Below, piece after piece: positions 17,284 through 26,288 of a DNA stretch of 41,624 bases. The DNA lies in the NCBI GenBank assembly GCA_010672165.1, contig JAAHHN010000032.1:1-41624 (forward strand), read 5' to 3'. The notes under the pieces were generated by a model that saw nothing but the letters and a program-made list of their open reading frames with translations, had not been told where the DNA came from and ran no database searches. Every line of letters starts with the position of its first letter. Position 1 is the first letter of the stretch. Origin of the DNA: Spirulina sp. SIO3F2. GTDB taxonomy: Bacteria > Cyanobacteriota > Cyanobacteriia > Cyanobacteriales > Spirulinaceae. The translations under genes and the position numbers were made by a program.

Positions 17284-17363
17284 GAATCGAATCACTGTTA
17301 CAGCGGGTGTTTCATTCTGCCTTCGATTCAGACTTCCCTGAATTTTCTTTGGTTCCGCTGTAA
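17284..17363 (+). promoter_or_regulatory. Possible pseudoknot in the leader of the PAS-GAF kinase
   Basis: Two complementary pairs interleave in the order a-b-a'-b'. GAATCGAA (17284-17291) pairs with TTCGATTC (17322-17329). TTACAGCGG (17298-17306) pairs with CCGCTGTAA (17355-17363), and can gain one G-U pair. This is the layout of an H-type pseudoknot and it ends just before the kinase start codon. Seen by eye only; no folding was calculated. Confidence 0.4.
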
Positions 17364-17405
17364 AAGGGTGTATCTGTGCATTGCCCATTTTTCGTTGCTT
17401 GCTTT

Positions 17406-19598
17406 ATGGATTCCGCGTTGCCTGCTCCTGCCAATGTTGTTGCCATGCTTGGCCAATCATCGCTGATGGCGATCATGGAAACCTCGCCAGTGGGCATTTT
17501 TTATACCGATGATCGAAATCAATGTTTGTACGCCAATCCGCAGTTCTGCATTCTAACGGGCTTGGGACTGAGTGAATTGCAACGCCAAGGGTGGCTAAGG
17601 GCAGTTCATCCGGAGGATGCCCAGCGGGTTCGCCAAGAATGGCATACAGCCCAGACAACAGGTCAATGGTTTCAATCGGAATATCGCTTTTTGCGACCCG
17701 ACGGCTCAGTGCGGTGGGTCTATAGCCAAGCTCAGGCCAACCAGGATGAAACCATGCTCAGCTCAGGCTATGTGGGGAGCTGCACTGATATCACCAAGCG
17801 CAAGCAAACTGAAACGGAGTTGCGACGCTATCAGCAGGCAGTAGAGAGCGCCAGTGATGCGATCGCAATCACAGATGCTGAAGGACAGATTGTCTATGTC
17901 AACTCTGCTTGGGTGGCACTCCACCACAGCCCGACAGCTGCGGTTTTCCATAACCGGAGTTTGGGACATTTTCTCAGCGACCCGATCGCATTTCAAGGCA
18001 TTTTTAGCACAGTTATGGTGGGTCAGGCCTGGCAGCATGAGCTAGAGTTTACCGATCATCAAAACAATTTAATCCCAGTTTTTTTACGGGTTAGTCCCAT
18101 TCTCAATCCGCCCCATCAAGTTACTGGTTTGGTCTGTATTGCTACCGATATTAGCGAACATAAACGGATTGAGAGCAAGTTACGCCAATTTACGGAGCGG
18201 CTCCAGCAGCAAATTGAACGAGAGCAACTGCTCAACCAGCTCTCGAATCAGATTCGTCATTCCCTTGAAACCCCCATTACCGAGATTATTACCCTGGCGA
18301 TCGCGGAGATTCGTAATCTGCTCAACATTGATCGCACCCAATTTGCTTGGTACAAACCTGAGATGTCCTCAACCACTTGGCGAGTCGCTGCTGAATACAG
18401 TACACCTGATTTAGTACTCCATTCCCCCGTAGAAGCGGCGCGACAATGGCAGGCACTCACCCCCCAACTCTTGCGCCATGAAACCGTCCAGCTAGAAGCG
18501 ACGGAGGTGATGACCGAGTCACAGCAGCAATTGTTAAGGGAATTGGGGTATGGGGCTTTATTGATCATTCCTTTGATTATTCAGCATGAGGTGATTGGAG
18601 CAATTATTTGTGGCCACAGCACACCGCGCCTCTGGAGTGATCCGGAGGTGTTGTTGATTCAGGCGGTGGTGGATCAGTTAGCGATCGCTACTAACCAAAC
18701 CCGCCTCTATACCGAAACTCAAGCCAAAGCCAAGGAACTCGAACAAGCGCTCTATGAATTGGGGCATACCCAAACTCAGCTCATCCAAACTGAGAAAATG
18801 TCCAGCTTGGGACAGTTGGTTGCAGGGGTTGCCCATGAAATTAATAATCCCGTGAATTTTATCTCGGGCAACGTTACCCATGCCCACGGTTACATTACTG
18901 ATCTGCTGGAGCTTATCGATTGCTATCAGCAAGAGTATCCGAGTCCCTCTTCGGCAATTCTAGAAACGCAAGCCGCGATCGAACTGGATTTTTTGCAGGC
19001 AGATTTGCCCGATTTGTTTCGTTCCATGCAAGTTGGCGTCGATCGCATCAAAGAAATCGTGGCATCCTTGCGGATCTTTTCGCGGATGGATGAGGCGGAG
19101 ATGAAGGCAGTGAATCTTCATGAAGGCATTGAAAGCACCTTGATGATTTTGCACAATCGTATCAAAGCGACAGGAGGCAGACCTGTGATTAAAGTGGTGC
19201 GCCATTATGGAGAACTACCCCAGATTGAATGCTATGCAGGGCAGCTTAACCAAGTGTTTATGAATTTGCTTAGTAATGCGATCGATGCTCTTGAAGACAC
19301 TCCTGTCCAAACCACACCAACGATTGAAATTACCACCCGCTGTTTACCGAATTATCAGGTCGAGATCCAGTTTCAAGATAATGCGGGGGGAATTCCCGCC
19401 AAGCTTTTGCCCCGATTGTTTGATCCGTTTTTTACTACCAAAGAAATTGGCAAAGGTACAGGCTTAGGCCTTTCGATTAGCTACCAGATTGTTACGGAGC
19501 GTCATGGGGGACGCTTAGTTTGTGAATCAGAAGTGGGAGTAGGAACACGATTTACGGTCACGATTCCCATTATGCAAATGAGTGCTGAAGTTGCTTAA
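17406..19598 (+). CDS. PAS-PAS-GAF sensor histidine kinase
   Basis: A cytoplasmic sensor kinase. Residue numbers count from the in-frame GTG at 17376; I prefer ATG 17406 (residue 11), as the ten extra residues look unconserved. PAS 1 (about 30-145) ends in [16 protein letters not shown] 2 (about 150-265) in [13 protein letters not shown], and a GAF domain spans about 285-447. A coiled coil leads to H487 in [12 protein letters not shown]. The ATPase domain has [18 protein letters not shown] and [10 protein letters not shown]. The product should be released as a phosphoryl donor for an unlinked response regulator, since none is nearby. No cofactor-binding cysteine is obvious in the GAF. The transmitter is a close relative of the kinases at 2.5 and 33.6 kb. 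Confidence 0.92.
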   Translation: MDSALPAPANVVAMLGQSSLMAIMETSPVGIFYTDDRNQCLYANPQFCILTGLGLSELQRQGWLRAVHPEDAQRVRQEWHTAQTTGQWFQSEYRFLRPDGSVRWVYSQAQANQDETMLSSGYVGSCTDITKRKQTETELRRYQQAVESASDAIAITDAEGQIVYVNSAWVALHHSPTAAVFHNRSLGHFLSDPIAFQGIFSTVMVGQAWQHELEFTDHQNNLIPVFLRVSPILNPPHQVTGLVCIATDISEHKRIESKLRQFTERLQQQIEREQLLNQLSNQIRHSLETPITEIITLAIAEIRNLLNIDRTQFAWYKPEMSSTTWRVAAEYSTPDLVLHSPVEAARQWQALTPQLLRHETVQLEATEVMTESQQQLLRELGYGALLIIPLIIQHEVIGAIICGHSTPRLWSDPEVLLIQAVVDQLAIATNQTRLYTETQAKAKELEQALYELGHTQTQLIQTEKMSSLGQLVAGVAHEINNPVNFISGNVTHAHGYITDLLELIDCYQQEYPSPSSAILETQAAIELDFLQADLPDLFRSMQVGVDRIKEIVASLRIFSRMDEAEMKAVNLHEGIESTLMILHNRIKATGGRPVIKVVRHYGELPQIECYAGQLNQVFMNLLSNAIDALEDTPVQTTPTIEITTRCLPNYQVEIQFQDNAGGIPAKLLPRLFDPFFTTKEIGKGTGLGLSISYQIVTERHGGRLVCESEVGVGTRFTVTIPIMQMSAEVA

Positions 19599-19680
19599 TA
19601 GGACTGAAGAGACGAAAGGAACAAGTCTTTGAAAAACTTGCCCCTCGCATTTGGTGAAATGACTAGAATAAACTGGTTGA

Positions 19681-20421
19681 TTACTGATACAACCCCGGAC
19701 TCCATTCTGGCACGATGCGGGTGTGGACGCCGTTGGGGCGGAAGACCCGCCCGCCAGGGGCAGCATTGTTGTTGGGAGTTTCGTCTGACTGCTCCTGAGG
19801 GCGATTCGTCGCACCGGGGTTACCGGGTTGGGTCGTGGGTTCCGGGGGGGTGAATTGAGATGTATTTAGAGAGGGCTCCACGGGTGTCACAGGAGAAGGA
19901 GGGGGGGCGATCAGAGTAAAACCACTCGGAAATGGTTTACTTCTTGTCGTGTCGAAGATTGCCCCGCGAGCTGCTGAAATAAAAGGAGAAGACCCGGTGT
20001 TTGTACCAATCACCGTTCGGTTGCGGTAAGTCCGTATCCTGAAATTTCCAGTGACCGTCACGGGCGTACCATCAGCAGAGAATCCAGCAATTGGAGACGA
20101 ATAGAGCCCCCTGTAGATCTTTCTGGAGCCTGAAACCCGAATGATTGTTTGATCACCCGTACTGGAAACCGTATCAAACGGGCCATCACTGTCAGAAAAG
20201 ATGATTTGCGATCGCCCTGGTACTGGGGTGAACTCTGTAAGTGGAGTAGGCAGTGCAATAATTCCCCGCGAGTTTGTCAAAGTGATTTCGTTTGAGCCAG
20301 CAACGTATGCCTCAATGGTAAGTCCATTCACTTGCCCCATAGCTGAGTTGCAATAGCCTCCTAGCGTAGCGCCAAGAAGACCCAGAAGAGGAGAAAGGAA
20401 AAATTTTTTTTGTATATGCAT
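19681..20421 (-). CDS. Exported protein with Pro-rich tail, unknown function
   Basis: I do not recognise a family. The start at 20421 gives a clean signal peptide (MHIQKKFFLSPLLGLLGATLG, cleavage near AMGQ); the open frame extends 21 codons further up, through an inverted repeat, and is less likely used. The mature part has beta-type sequence (EITLTNSRGIIALP, GDQTIIRVSGSRKIYRG, GTPVTVTGNFRIRTYRN). A long Pro/Thr/Asn-rich, probably disordered tail follows, with PPEPTTQPGNPG. It is likely secreted or in the periplasm. It converges on the PAS-GAF kinase and is divergent from the porin. Confidence 0.75.
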   Translation of the reverse strand: MHIQKKFFLSPLLGLLGATLGGYCNSAMGQVNGLTIEAYVAGSNEITLTNSRGIIALPTPLTEFTPVPGRSQIIFSDSDGPFDTVSSTGDQTIIRVSGSRKIYRGLYSSPIAGFSADGTPVTVTGNFRIRTYRNRTVIGTNTGSSPFISAARGAIFDTTRSKPFPSGFTLIAPPPSPVTPVEPSLNTSQFTPPEPTTQPGNPGATNRPQEQSDETPNNNAAPGGRVFRPNGVHTRIVPEWSPGLYQ

Positions 20422-20481
20422 TTGTGATGATGAGTGAACAGTCAGGAATAGCCAAAGATGTTGGAATGTTAAGGTGATGAT

Positions 20482-20519
20482 CAAACTGTTTCAGTGATCT
20501 ACATCACTGAAACAGTTTG
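20482..20519. promoter_or_regulatory. 17-bp perfect inverted repeat in a leader region
   Basis: CAAACTGTTTCAGTGAT (20482-20498) and its exact complement (20503-20519) flank a CTAC loop. It lies about 60 bp upstream of the exported-protein start and in no gene's 3' region. No T-run follows on either strand, so an operator or an mRNA leader structure fits better than a terminator. Confidence 0.6.
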
Positions 20520-20884
20520 GCACGTTCTATAGCTTTACCTTCACTTAGCAGGGTGAGTTCCATAAATTTTAGGCACTGTATCTTGGGGAAAGTCTAGCCT
20601 TATAATCATTGCTGCCTAAATAGGCTAGTTTTAAAAAACAACGATACTTCTGTTTGTAAGTCAACCCAAACCCTTTGACTGAAAAGGAATTGGGCTTGCT
20701 CTGTATTGTGCAACCGACTTAAAGTTTTCCATCCTGGCCTACCTATATCAAATTACAACTTGACATCCAGTTAAAAACCGCGATCGCCACAAAAATGTTA
20801 TTTGCTGGATGACTCAGACGAGTAAAATTATTTGCATAAAAAATAATCTCTGCCATTAATCACAATGTGGTGATAACAAACGGA
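20520..20884. other. Leader region of the first porin gene
   Basis: About 365 bp, AT-rich toward the porin, with no ORF of interest. It should hold the porin promoter. I looked for a Fur-type box and saw only AT-rich near-matches (around 20591-20610 and 20828-20850), which I do not call. Confidence 0.4.
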
Positions 20885-22633
20885 ATGATGACTGTTACAC
20901 AAAATAATTTTGGCCAATGGTTCACCTCTGTGGGTCTGGGGACTGCTGTAGTTGCCAGTCTTGCCAACCACGCTCCTGCCCAAGCGCTCCCTGAGCTCCC
21001 TAAGGCAAGCACTGCAACCACCGGCTTCACTGAGCCTGAGACAGGGCGAACCTTTGACTTCAGTGAGTTCCACGGTAACTTCGCGCTCGACCAAACCACC
21101 AACGTTAACCAACTCGCCGACGTTAACCCTGGTGATTGGGCTTATACCGCCATTGAAAACCTGGTCAACCGCTACGACTGTCTTCAGGGCTACCCGAATG
21201 GCACCTTTCGGGGCAACCGTGCCCTCTCCCGCTACGAATTCGCGGCCGGACTCAATGCCTGTCTGCAAGTGATGGAACAACTCCTGGCGGACAACCTGGA
21301 TAGCCTAGACATTCGGTCTGACTTGATCCTGCTGAAGCGGATCATGCAGGACTTTGAGACCGAACTGGCAGCGCTCAATGGTCGTGTCGATGCCCTTGAT
21401 GCCCGGGTTCAGTTCCTGGAAGACAATCAATTTTCCACCACCTCCAAACTCTACGGTCAGGTGGTGGTGGGTTTGCAAGGCCGCCTCGCTAACTCCGTAG
21501 ACTACCTCAACAACACTACTGGAAATGTGGGCAGCGACGGCATCACCGACCTGAGTGACCCCAGCAACGAAATCAGCATGGGCTATAATGCCCAGCTCAC
21601 CCTGCTGACGCAGTTTGCACCCGGTAGCTACCTGCTGCTGGGGGCGCAAGCGGGCAACCTCAGCACCACTGATGACAATACCAGCTATGGCTTGGTCAAT
21701 AACAACTTCCTCCGCTTGGGCTATGAGTCGAATACAACCAACGCGTTGACCCTCAGTGATGCCAACTGGCGGAAGCGGGTCACGGATAACTTTGCCTTGA
21801 TCGTTGGCCCGGCAGGCGTCAACCCGGTCAATGTTTTCCGGGGTCCCTCCCGAGTTGAGAGTGCAGGTTTTGGTCCCATTTCTCGCTTTGCCCAACGCAA
21901 CCCGATTATTCAACTGGGCGGCACCAGTGCCGGGGCAGGCTTTGACTGGCAGGTACATCCCCAGGTGAGTTTACAGGGGGTTTATGCAGCGGCGTTTGCC
22001 AATACGTCAACAGCAGGCTTATTCAATGACTCCTACACTCTGGGTCTCCAAGCCTTTGTCACCCCCACTCGCACCACTGATATTGCCCTCTACTTTCTTA
22101 ATGGCCAGTCGGGCTCTAGCCAGGGATTCCTACAAACCGGGGTCGGCGATGAACAGGTTTCCGCCATTAATGGTGTAGATCTGGAGACCAATGCCTTTGG
22201 CATCACAGCGAATTGGGACATCACCGATGCGATTACCTTGGGCGGCTGGATTGGTTGGACAACCTCCCATCAGCTCAATTTTGATGGCTCGGTGCAGACG
22301 AATAACTGGATGCTCTCATTGCAGTTCCCCGATCTTCTAGAAGAAGGCAACTATGGCGCGATCTTTTTTGGTGTGCCCCCCCGCATTACCGAGAGTAACT
22401 TGAGCGCGAATGGGGTATTGCTGGGAAACATTCCCAGCTTTTTCCGGACAGGGAGCACAGCATCTCAAGGGGGACGGGATGATACGGCATACCATCTAGA
22501 AGCCTTTTATCGCTGGCGTTTGACCGATAACATCACGATTACGCCTGGTATTGTTACTATCTTTAATCCGGGGCACAATGCCAACAACGATACGGTGACG
22601 ATTGGGGCACTGCGGACAACGCTTTCGTTTTAG
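20885..22633 (+). CDS. SLH/OprB-type outer-membrane porin (iron uptake porin family)
   Basis: A cyanobacterial outer-membrane porin. The signal peptide ends near APAQA. An SLH domain (about 80-140) has DVNPGDWAYTAIENL, YDCLQGYPNGTFRGNRALSRYEFAAGLN, and anchors the protein to the pyruvylated cell wall. A coiled coil (LLKRIMQDFETELAALNGRVDALDARVQFLE) follows, then the OprB-like beta barrel from about 190 to the terminal aromatic F of TTLSF. Members of this family have been linked to passage of inorganic ions including iron. GTG at 20867 is an alternative start, but ATG 20885 gives a better leader peptide. A second, more diverged copy lies at 27372. Confidence 0.93.
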   Translation: MMTVTQNNFGQWFTSVGLGTAVVASLANHAPAQALPELPKASTATTGFTEPETGRTFDFSEFHGNFALDQTTNVNQLADVNPGDWAYTAIENLVNRYDCLQGYPNGTFRGNRALSRYEFAAGLNACLQVMEQLLADNLDSLDIRSDLILLKRIMQDFETELAALNGRVDALDARVQFLEDNQFSTTSKLYGQVVVGLQGRLANSVDYLNNTTGNVGSDGITDLSDPSNEISMGYNAQLTLLTQFAPGSYLLLGAQAGNLSTTDDNTSYGLVNNNFLRLGYESNTTNALTLSDANWRKRVTDNFALIVGPAGVNPVNVFRGPSRVESAGFGPISRFAQRNPIIQLGGTSAGAGFDWQVHPQVSLQGVYAAAFANTSTAGLFNDSYTLGLQAFVTPTRTTDIALYFLNGQSGSSQGFLQTGVGDEQVSAINGVDLETNAFGITANWDITDAITLGGWIGWTTSHQLNFDGSVQTNNWMLSLQFPDLLEEGNYGAIFFGVPPRITESNLSANGVLLGNIPSFFRTGSTASQGGRDDTAYHLEAFYRWRLTDNITITPGIVTIFNPGHNANNDTVTIGALRTTLSF

Positions 22634-22643
22634 GTTGAACTAT

Positions 22644-22670
22644 CCAGGGTAGGTATCCCGCCTGCCCTGG
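22644..22670. terminator. Hairpin between convergent porin and moaD-like genes
   Basis: CCAGGGTAGG (22644-22653) and CCTGCCCTGG (22661-22670) form a 10-bp stem with one G-U pair and a 7-base loop. It is placed 11 bp after the porin stop and 22 bp from the end of the minus-strand gene. It could end transcription from both sides. Confidence 0.6.
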
Positions 22671-22691
22671 GTAATAACTTTTGGGGAGAAA

Positions 22692-22967
22692 TTAGCCCCC
22701 AGCGACTGCTGGCACAATGCTCACTTCATCACCATCTTTCAGCTCCGTATTCACCCCATCCAGAAACCGAATATCTTCAGTGTTGGCATAGATATTCAGA
22801 AAACGGCGAGGCGCACCGGATTCATCACAAATCCGCTGCTTAATGCCCGGAAAATTGGATTCAAGCGTTTCAATTAGTTCAGTAATGTTGCCACTATCGA
22901 CTTCAACTTTGGCTTCGTTATTGGTGAATTTTTGAAGTGGGGTGGGGATAAGAACAGTAATTGCCAT
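22692..22967 (-). CDS. MoaD/ThiS-family sulfur carrier protein
   Basis: A 91-residue ubiquitin-like sulfur carrier ending in the required Gly-Gly (VPAVAGG), preceded by [11 protein letters not shown], the standard MoaD/ThiS end. The start shows the beta-strand [13 protein letters not shown]. Its C-terminal glycine would be made a thiocarboxylate by an E1-like enzyme. A MoaD-like gene beside threonine synthase is an arrangement I associate with cyanobacteria; a role in amino-acid or cofactor sulfuration is an inference. The start lies only a few bases from a heptamer-repeat array, and no ribosome-binding site is visible. Confidence 0.88.
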   Translation of the reverse strand: MAITVLIPTPLQKFTNNEAKVEVDSGNITELIETLESNFPGIKQRICDESGAPRRFLNIYANTEDIRFLDGVNTELKDGDEVSIVPAVAGG

Positions 22968-22972
22968 TTTAA

Positions 22973-23042
22973 GAGTTCAGAATTTAGGGTTCAGAGTTTT
23001 TGAGAGTTCAAGATTCAAAGTTCAAGGTTCAAGGTTCAAAGT
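22973..23042 (+). repeat. STRR-like heptamer array, forward arm
   Basis: Tandem degenerate 7-mers of the type GTTCAAG / GTTCAGA / ATTCAAA fill this stretch, which directly abuts the moaD-like start codon. Short tandem repeats of this kind are a known feature of cyanobacterial spacers. It faces an inverted array at 23164-23199. Confidence 0.85.
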
Positions 23043-23163
23043 TTTTTAAGTTTGAGGTTATGAGTTGTGCTTCTTAAGCATCAGAGTTAGCCATATCTGA
23101 AGTACAAAAATCTCGTTTTGACGGAGAACCGCTACATCCAAAACCCAACACTTTTTATTCTTA

Positions 23164-23199
23164 ACTTTGAACTCTGAACTCTGAACCTTGAACCCTAAA
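23164..23199 (-). repeat. STRR-like heptamer array, inverted arm
   Basis: TTGAACT/CTGAACT/CTGAACC/TTGAACC 7-mers are complementary to the forward array about 120 bp away. The array touches the 3' end of thrC (stop at 23195). In the thrC-moaD transcript the two arms could form a long imperfect stem. Confidence 0.85.
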
Positions 23200-24496
23200 A
23201 TGTTTGTTGCCAATCGAGGCGATCGAGGGTTTGGGCACGCTTCCAAGCCTGCTCGAAGCTGTCGAGCTTGGCGTCGATAGTGAGGGGCTCGCCGATGTAG
23301 CCTTGCACCGCCTCCTGGGTTTTGAGGCCATTACCCGTGATGTAGGCCACGGTGGTTTCATCCGGGTTGATTTTACCCGCTTCAGCCAATTTCTTGAGCA
23401 CCGCGATAGTTGTACCGCCTGCGGTCTCAGTGAAGATACCTTCGGTTTCGGCCAGCAGCTTCATGCCATCGATGATTTCTTGATCGGTTACGGATTCAAT
23501 GTTTCCGTTGGTTTGCTTGGCTTGCTCCAGAGCATAAAGACCATCTGCTGGGTTGCCGATCGCGATCGACTTCGCAATGGTGTTCGGCTTCACAGGTGCA
23601 ACAAAATCCCGACCTTCTTTAAAGGCTTGGGCAATAGGGGAGCAACCTTCAGCCTGCGCACCGCTATAACGCACCGCTTTGTCTTCAACCAAACCAACTT
23701 TGACAAACTCCTCAAAGCCCTTACGAATTTTGGTGTAGAGCGAACCGGAGGCCAGGGGTGCAACAATGTGATCCGGTAGTTGCCAACCCAGTTGCTCAGC
23801 CACTTCATAACCTAAGGTCTTGGAGCCTTCGGAATAGTAGGGTCGCAAGTTGATATTTACAAAGCCCCAACCATAGGTGTTCGCAACCTCAGAGCACAGG
23901 CGATTGACTTGGTCATAGTTGCCTTTAACCGCCATCACGGTGGGGTTGTAGATGAGGGTGCCCAGAACTTTACCGGCTTCGAGGTCAGCAGGGATAAACA
24001 CACAACACTCTAAACCCGCATGGGCAGCGATCGCAGCGGTCGAGTTTGCCAAATTCCCGGTGCTGGCACAAGAGACCGTGGAGAAGCCCAGTTCTCTGGC
24101 TCGCGTTAGTGCGACAGAAACCACCCGATCCTTGAAGCTCAAGGTCGGCATATTCACCGCATCATTTTTGATGTAGAGACTCTTCAGACCCAAGCGACGC
24201 GCTAAACGAGTGGACTTTACCAAAGGCGTCATCCCTGTGCCCACATCAATGACATTGTCTGTTGCCACAGGCAGGAAAGGACGATAGCGCCAAATAGAAT
24301 TCGGGCCAGCTTCAATGGTGGCGCGAGTAACAGTGTCCTTGATTTTGTCGTAGTCGTAGGCAACCTCTAGGGGCGCAAATGTGTTTTCGCAAATGTTGAT
24401 GGCCTTGAGGTCATACTCGAAACCACCCTCCTTGGAAATGAGCTTGGTGAGGGTAGCCGATTCACTACGAGGAGGAGCGGCGATTGCTTGTGTCAT
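23195..24496 (-). CDS. thrC: Threonine synthase
   Basis: The last enzyme of threonine synthesis: it converts O-phospho-homoserine to threonine with PLP. In 433 residues the PLP lysine is K122 in LSFKDRVVSVAL. CASTGNLANSTAAIAAHAGL forms the phosphate and substrate loop, and GTGMTPLVKSTRLARRLGL leads into the active-site domain. AETEGIFTETAGG and the C-terminal AYITGNGLKTQ complete the type usual in cyanobacteria and plants' bacterial relatives. The N-terminal extension before residue 40 is in keeping with cyanobacterial homologues. The moaD-like gene lies 227 bp downstream on the same strand. Confidence 0.97.
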   Translation of the reverse strand: MTQAIAAPPRSESATLTKLISKEGGFEYDLKAINICENTFAPLEVAYDYDKIKDTVTRATIEAGPNSIWRYRPFLPVATDNVIDVGTGMTPLVKSTRLARRLGLKSLYIKNDAVNMPTLSFKDRVVSVALTRARELGFSTVSCASTGNLANSTAAIAAHAGLECCVFIPADLEAGKVLGTLIYNPTVMAVKGNYDQVNRLCSEVANTYGWGFVNINLRPYYSEGSKTLGYEVAEQLGWQLPDHIVAPLASGSLYTKIRKGFEEFVKVGLVEDKAVRYSGAQAEGCSPIAQAFKEGRDFVAPVKPNTIAKSIAIGNPADGLYALEQAKQTNGNIESVTDQEIIDGMKLLAETEGIFTETAGGTTIAVLKKLAEAGKINPDETTVAYITGNGLKTQEAVQGYIGEPLTIDAKLDSFEQAWKRAQTLDRLDWQQTF

Positions 24497-24709
24497 GGGT
24501 CTGAATTAGAGACGAAACGTAGACAGTTAATAGAGTTGACTGGGAGTTTAATGTTCGCCCGATAGTAGCACACCCCAAAAAGCAGCGTCAAACAATCCCG
24601 ACTAACTTGGTCGGGATTAAAGTCGACAGCAAATAACACAGACTTTTCCTGCACTTGTTGATAGGCTTGGAGAGATTTTCTCCTGCCCAAGCAAAACGTT
24701 GCAATCGCA

Positions 24710-26212
24710 ATGGTGATGGCCACCCTCCGTTCACCCCATTCATTCCCTTGGTTCCGCTGGCTGTTGGGCCTGGTGTTTTGCGTAGCCCTAGCCCTGCGTC
24801 TATGGCGGATTGGGCAGATCAATACCCTGGTTTTTGATGAGATCTACTATGCGGTGTTTGCCAACCGCTACCTGCTGGGAGAGTTTGTTTACAATTCCCA
24901 CCCCCCGTTGAGCCAATACCTCATTGCGATCGGGATTTGGCTGGGCTCACATTTACCCATTGACTCCGCTCTGGTGAATGGGCTGACAGGATCACTGCGA
25001 CCCACCTTTAGCTATCGTTGGTTTAACGCGATCGCTGGGGCTTGGATTCCAGTCATAGTGGGGTTGATGGGCTTTCATTGGGGACAGAGCCGGGTTTTTG
25101 GCGCGATCGCTGCACTCGTCGCGCTGCTCGATGGGTTCTTTTTGGTGGAGTCACGCTATGGACTCAATAACATCTATTTAGTCTTGTTCGGCCTACTGGG
25201 GCATCTCTGCGTCTTACTCGCTTTGAGCCATCCATCTCCCCCACAACGGATTCGGCGACAGGTTCGTTGGCGACGACGGTATCTGGAACGACCGGATCGT
25301 TGGCTGCGGCAGTTGAGCGATATCGTGAGCAATCGGTTACGCTATCCGCCCCGCTGGCAACGCTGGCAACTGCTCACATTGGCAGGCATCTGTTTGGGGG
25401 CAAGTGTATCGGTCAAATGGAATGGACTGGGTTTTTCCCTTGCACTCTGCGGTCTCTGGCTCGGGCTGCAATGGCAACCGCCGCGTGATTCCCGCTCACC
25501 CTGGTTTGCTTTGGCGCGGCTGCCTGCGATCGCTATCCTGGGCTATTTTGTGCTGCTCCCTTTACTCATTTACTGCTTACTTTGGATTCCCCACTTATTC
25601 CTCAACCCTGAGTTCAACTTTTGGCAGCTCCATCGGGCGATGTTGACCTTCCATGATGCAGTGGGTAGTGGCACAGATGTGCACCCCTACTGCTCACCCT
25701 GGTACAGTTGGCCGCTGATGGGACGACCCGTGGCTTATTTTTACAGCACAGCCTTAAATCTACGTAGCCTGGCTCCAGCAGTGCCGCCACTACCCCAAGG
25801 CTGGGCAGAAGTGATCTACGCGGTTCATGCAATGGGCAATCCGCTGCTCTGGTGGCTCTCCACAGGGGCGATCGCGCTGATGCTAGGCAGTCGTTTGTTG
25901 CTTCCCACTGCACCTGATGCCAACATTTGGCTCTATTGTCTTTGGGGCTATGGGGCGAATCTTGTGCCTTGGGCTTTGGTGTCCCGTTGTACGTTCCTCT
26001 ATCACTATATGAGTGCCCTGATTTTTGCCCAATTGGCTTTGGCCTATTGGCTCTGGCAGGTATGGGAACAAAAGGGAGTTTATCGGGCGATCGCTGTGCT
26101 GATGCTCGGGTTAGGAGGGTTAGCGTTTTGGTTTTGGTTACCGATTTATCTCGGTCTGCCCCTCTCGCCAGCAGGCTATCAGCTCCGAATGTGGTTTGAT
26201 TATTGGATCTAG
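24710..26212 (+). CDS. Dolichyl-phosphate-mannose-protein mannosyltransferase-like (GT39/PMT) enzyme
   Basis: A polytopic membrane glycosyltransferase of 500 residues that takes a sugar from a polyprenyl-phosphate donor. PMT landmarks are the acidic pair D43-E44 in VFDEIYYAVF, HPPLSQY (64-70), YRWFNAIAG (about 102-110), SRYGLNNIYLVLFGL, and SVKWNGLGFSLAL at about 234. At about 174-218 is an Arg-rich cytoplasmic loop (RIRRQVRWRRRYLERPDRWLR). In bacteria the family acts in protein O-mannosylation or lipid modification, with the acceptor outside the cytoplasmic membrane. The next gene encodes a DPM1-like transferase that could make its donor. Acceptor unknown. Confidence 0.88.
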   Translation: MVMATLRSPHSFPWFRWLLGLVFCVALALRLWRIGQINTLVFDEIYYAVFANRYLLGEFVYNSHPPLSQYLIAIGIWLGSHLPIDSALVNGLTGSLRPTFSYRWFNAIAGAWIPVIVGLMGFHWGQSRVFGAIAALVALLDGFFLVESRYGLNNIYLVLFGLLGHLCVLLALSHPSPPQRIRRQVRWRRRYLERPDRWLRQLSDIVSNRLRYPPRWQRWQLLTLAGICLGASVSVKWNGLGFSLALCGLWLGLQWQPPRDSRSPWFALARLPAIAILGYFVLLPLLIYCLLWIPHLFLNPEFNFWQLHRAMLTFHDAVGSGTDVHPYCSPWYSWPLMGRPVAYFYSTALNLRSLAPAVPPLPQGWAEVIYAVHAMGNPLLWWLSTGAIALMLGSRLLLPTAPDANIWLYCLWGYGANLVPWALVSRCTFLYHYMSALIFAQLALAYWLWQVWEQKGVYRAIAVLMLGLGGLAFWFWLPIYLGLPLSPAGYQLRMWFDYWI

Positions 26213-26288
26213 AACAGGGTAGACTGCGATCGCTATTCAATTCTAAGGATTCTTAGCTAATGTGCTCGTTGATGATTTAGCTCACACT

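Noticed and set aside
20591-20850. Fur-box-like AT-rich stretches before the first porin
   Set aside because: Matches are too poor to call by eye.
21305-21958. 217-codon minus-strand ORF
   Set aside because: Shadow of the porin gene; composition follows the complementary codons.
23204-23779. 191-codon plus-strand ORF
   Set aside because: Opposite thrC, which is certain.
25614-26240. 208-codon minus-strand ORF
   Set aside because: Opposite the PMT-like gene; no recognisable motif.
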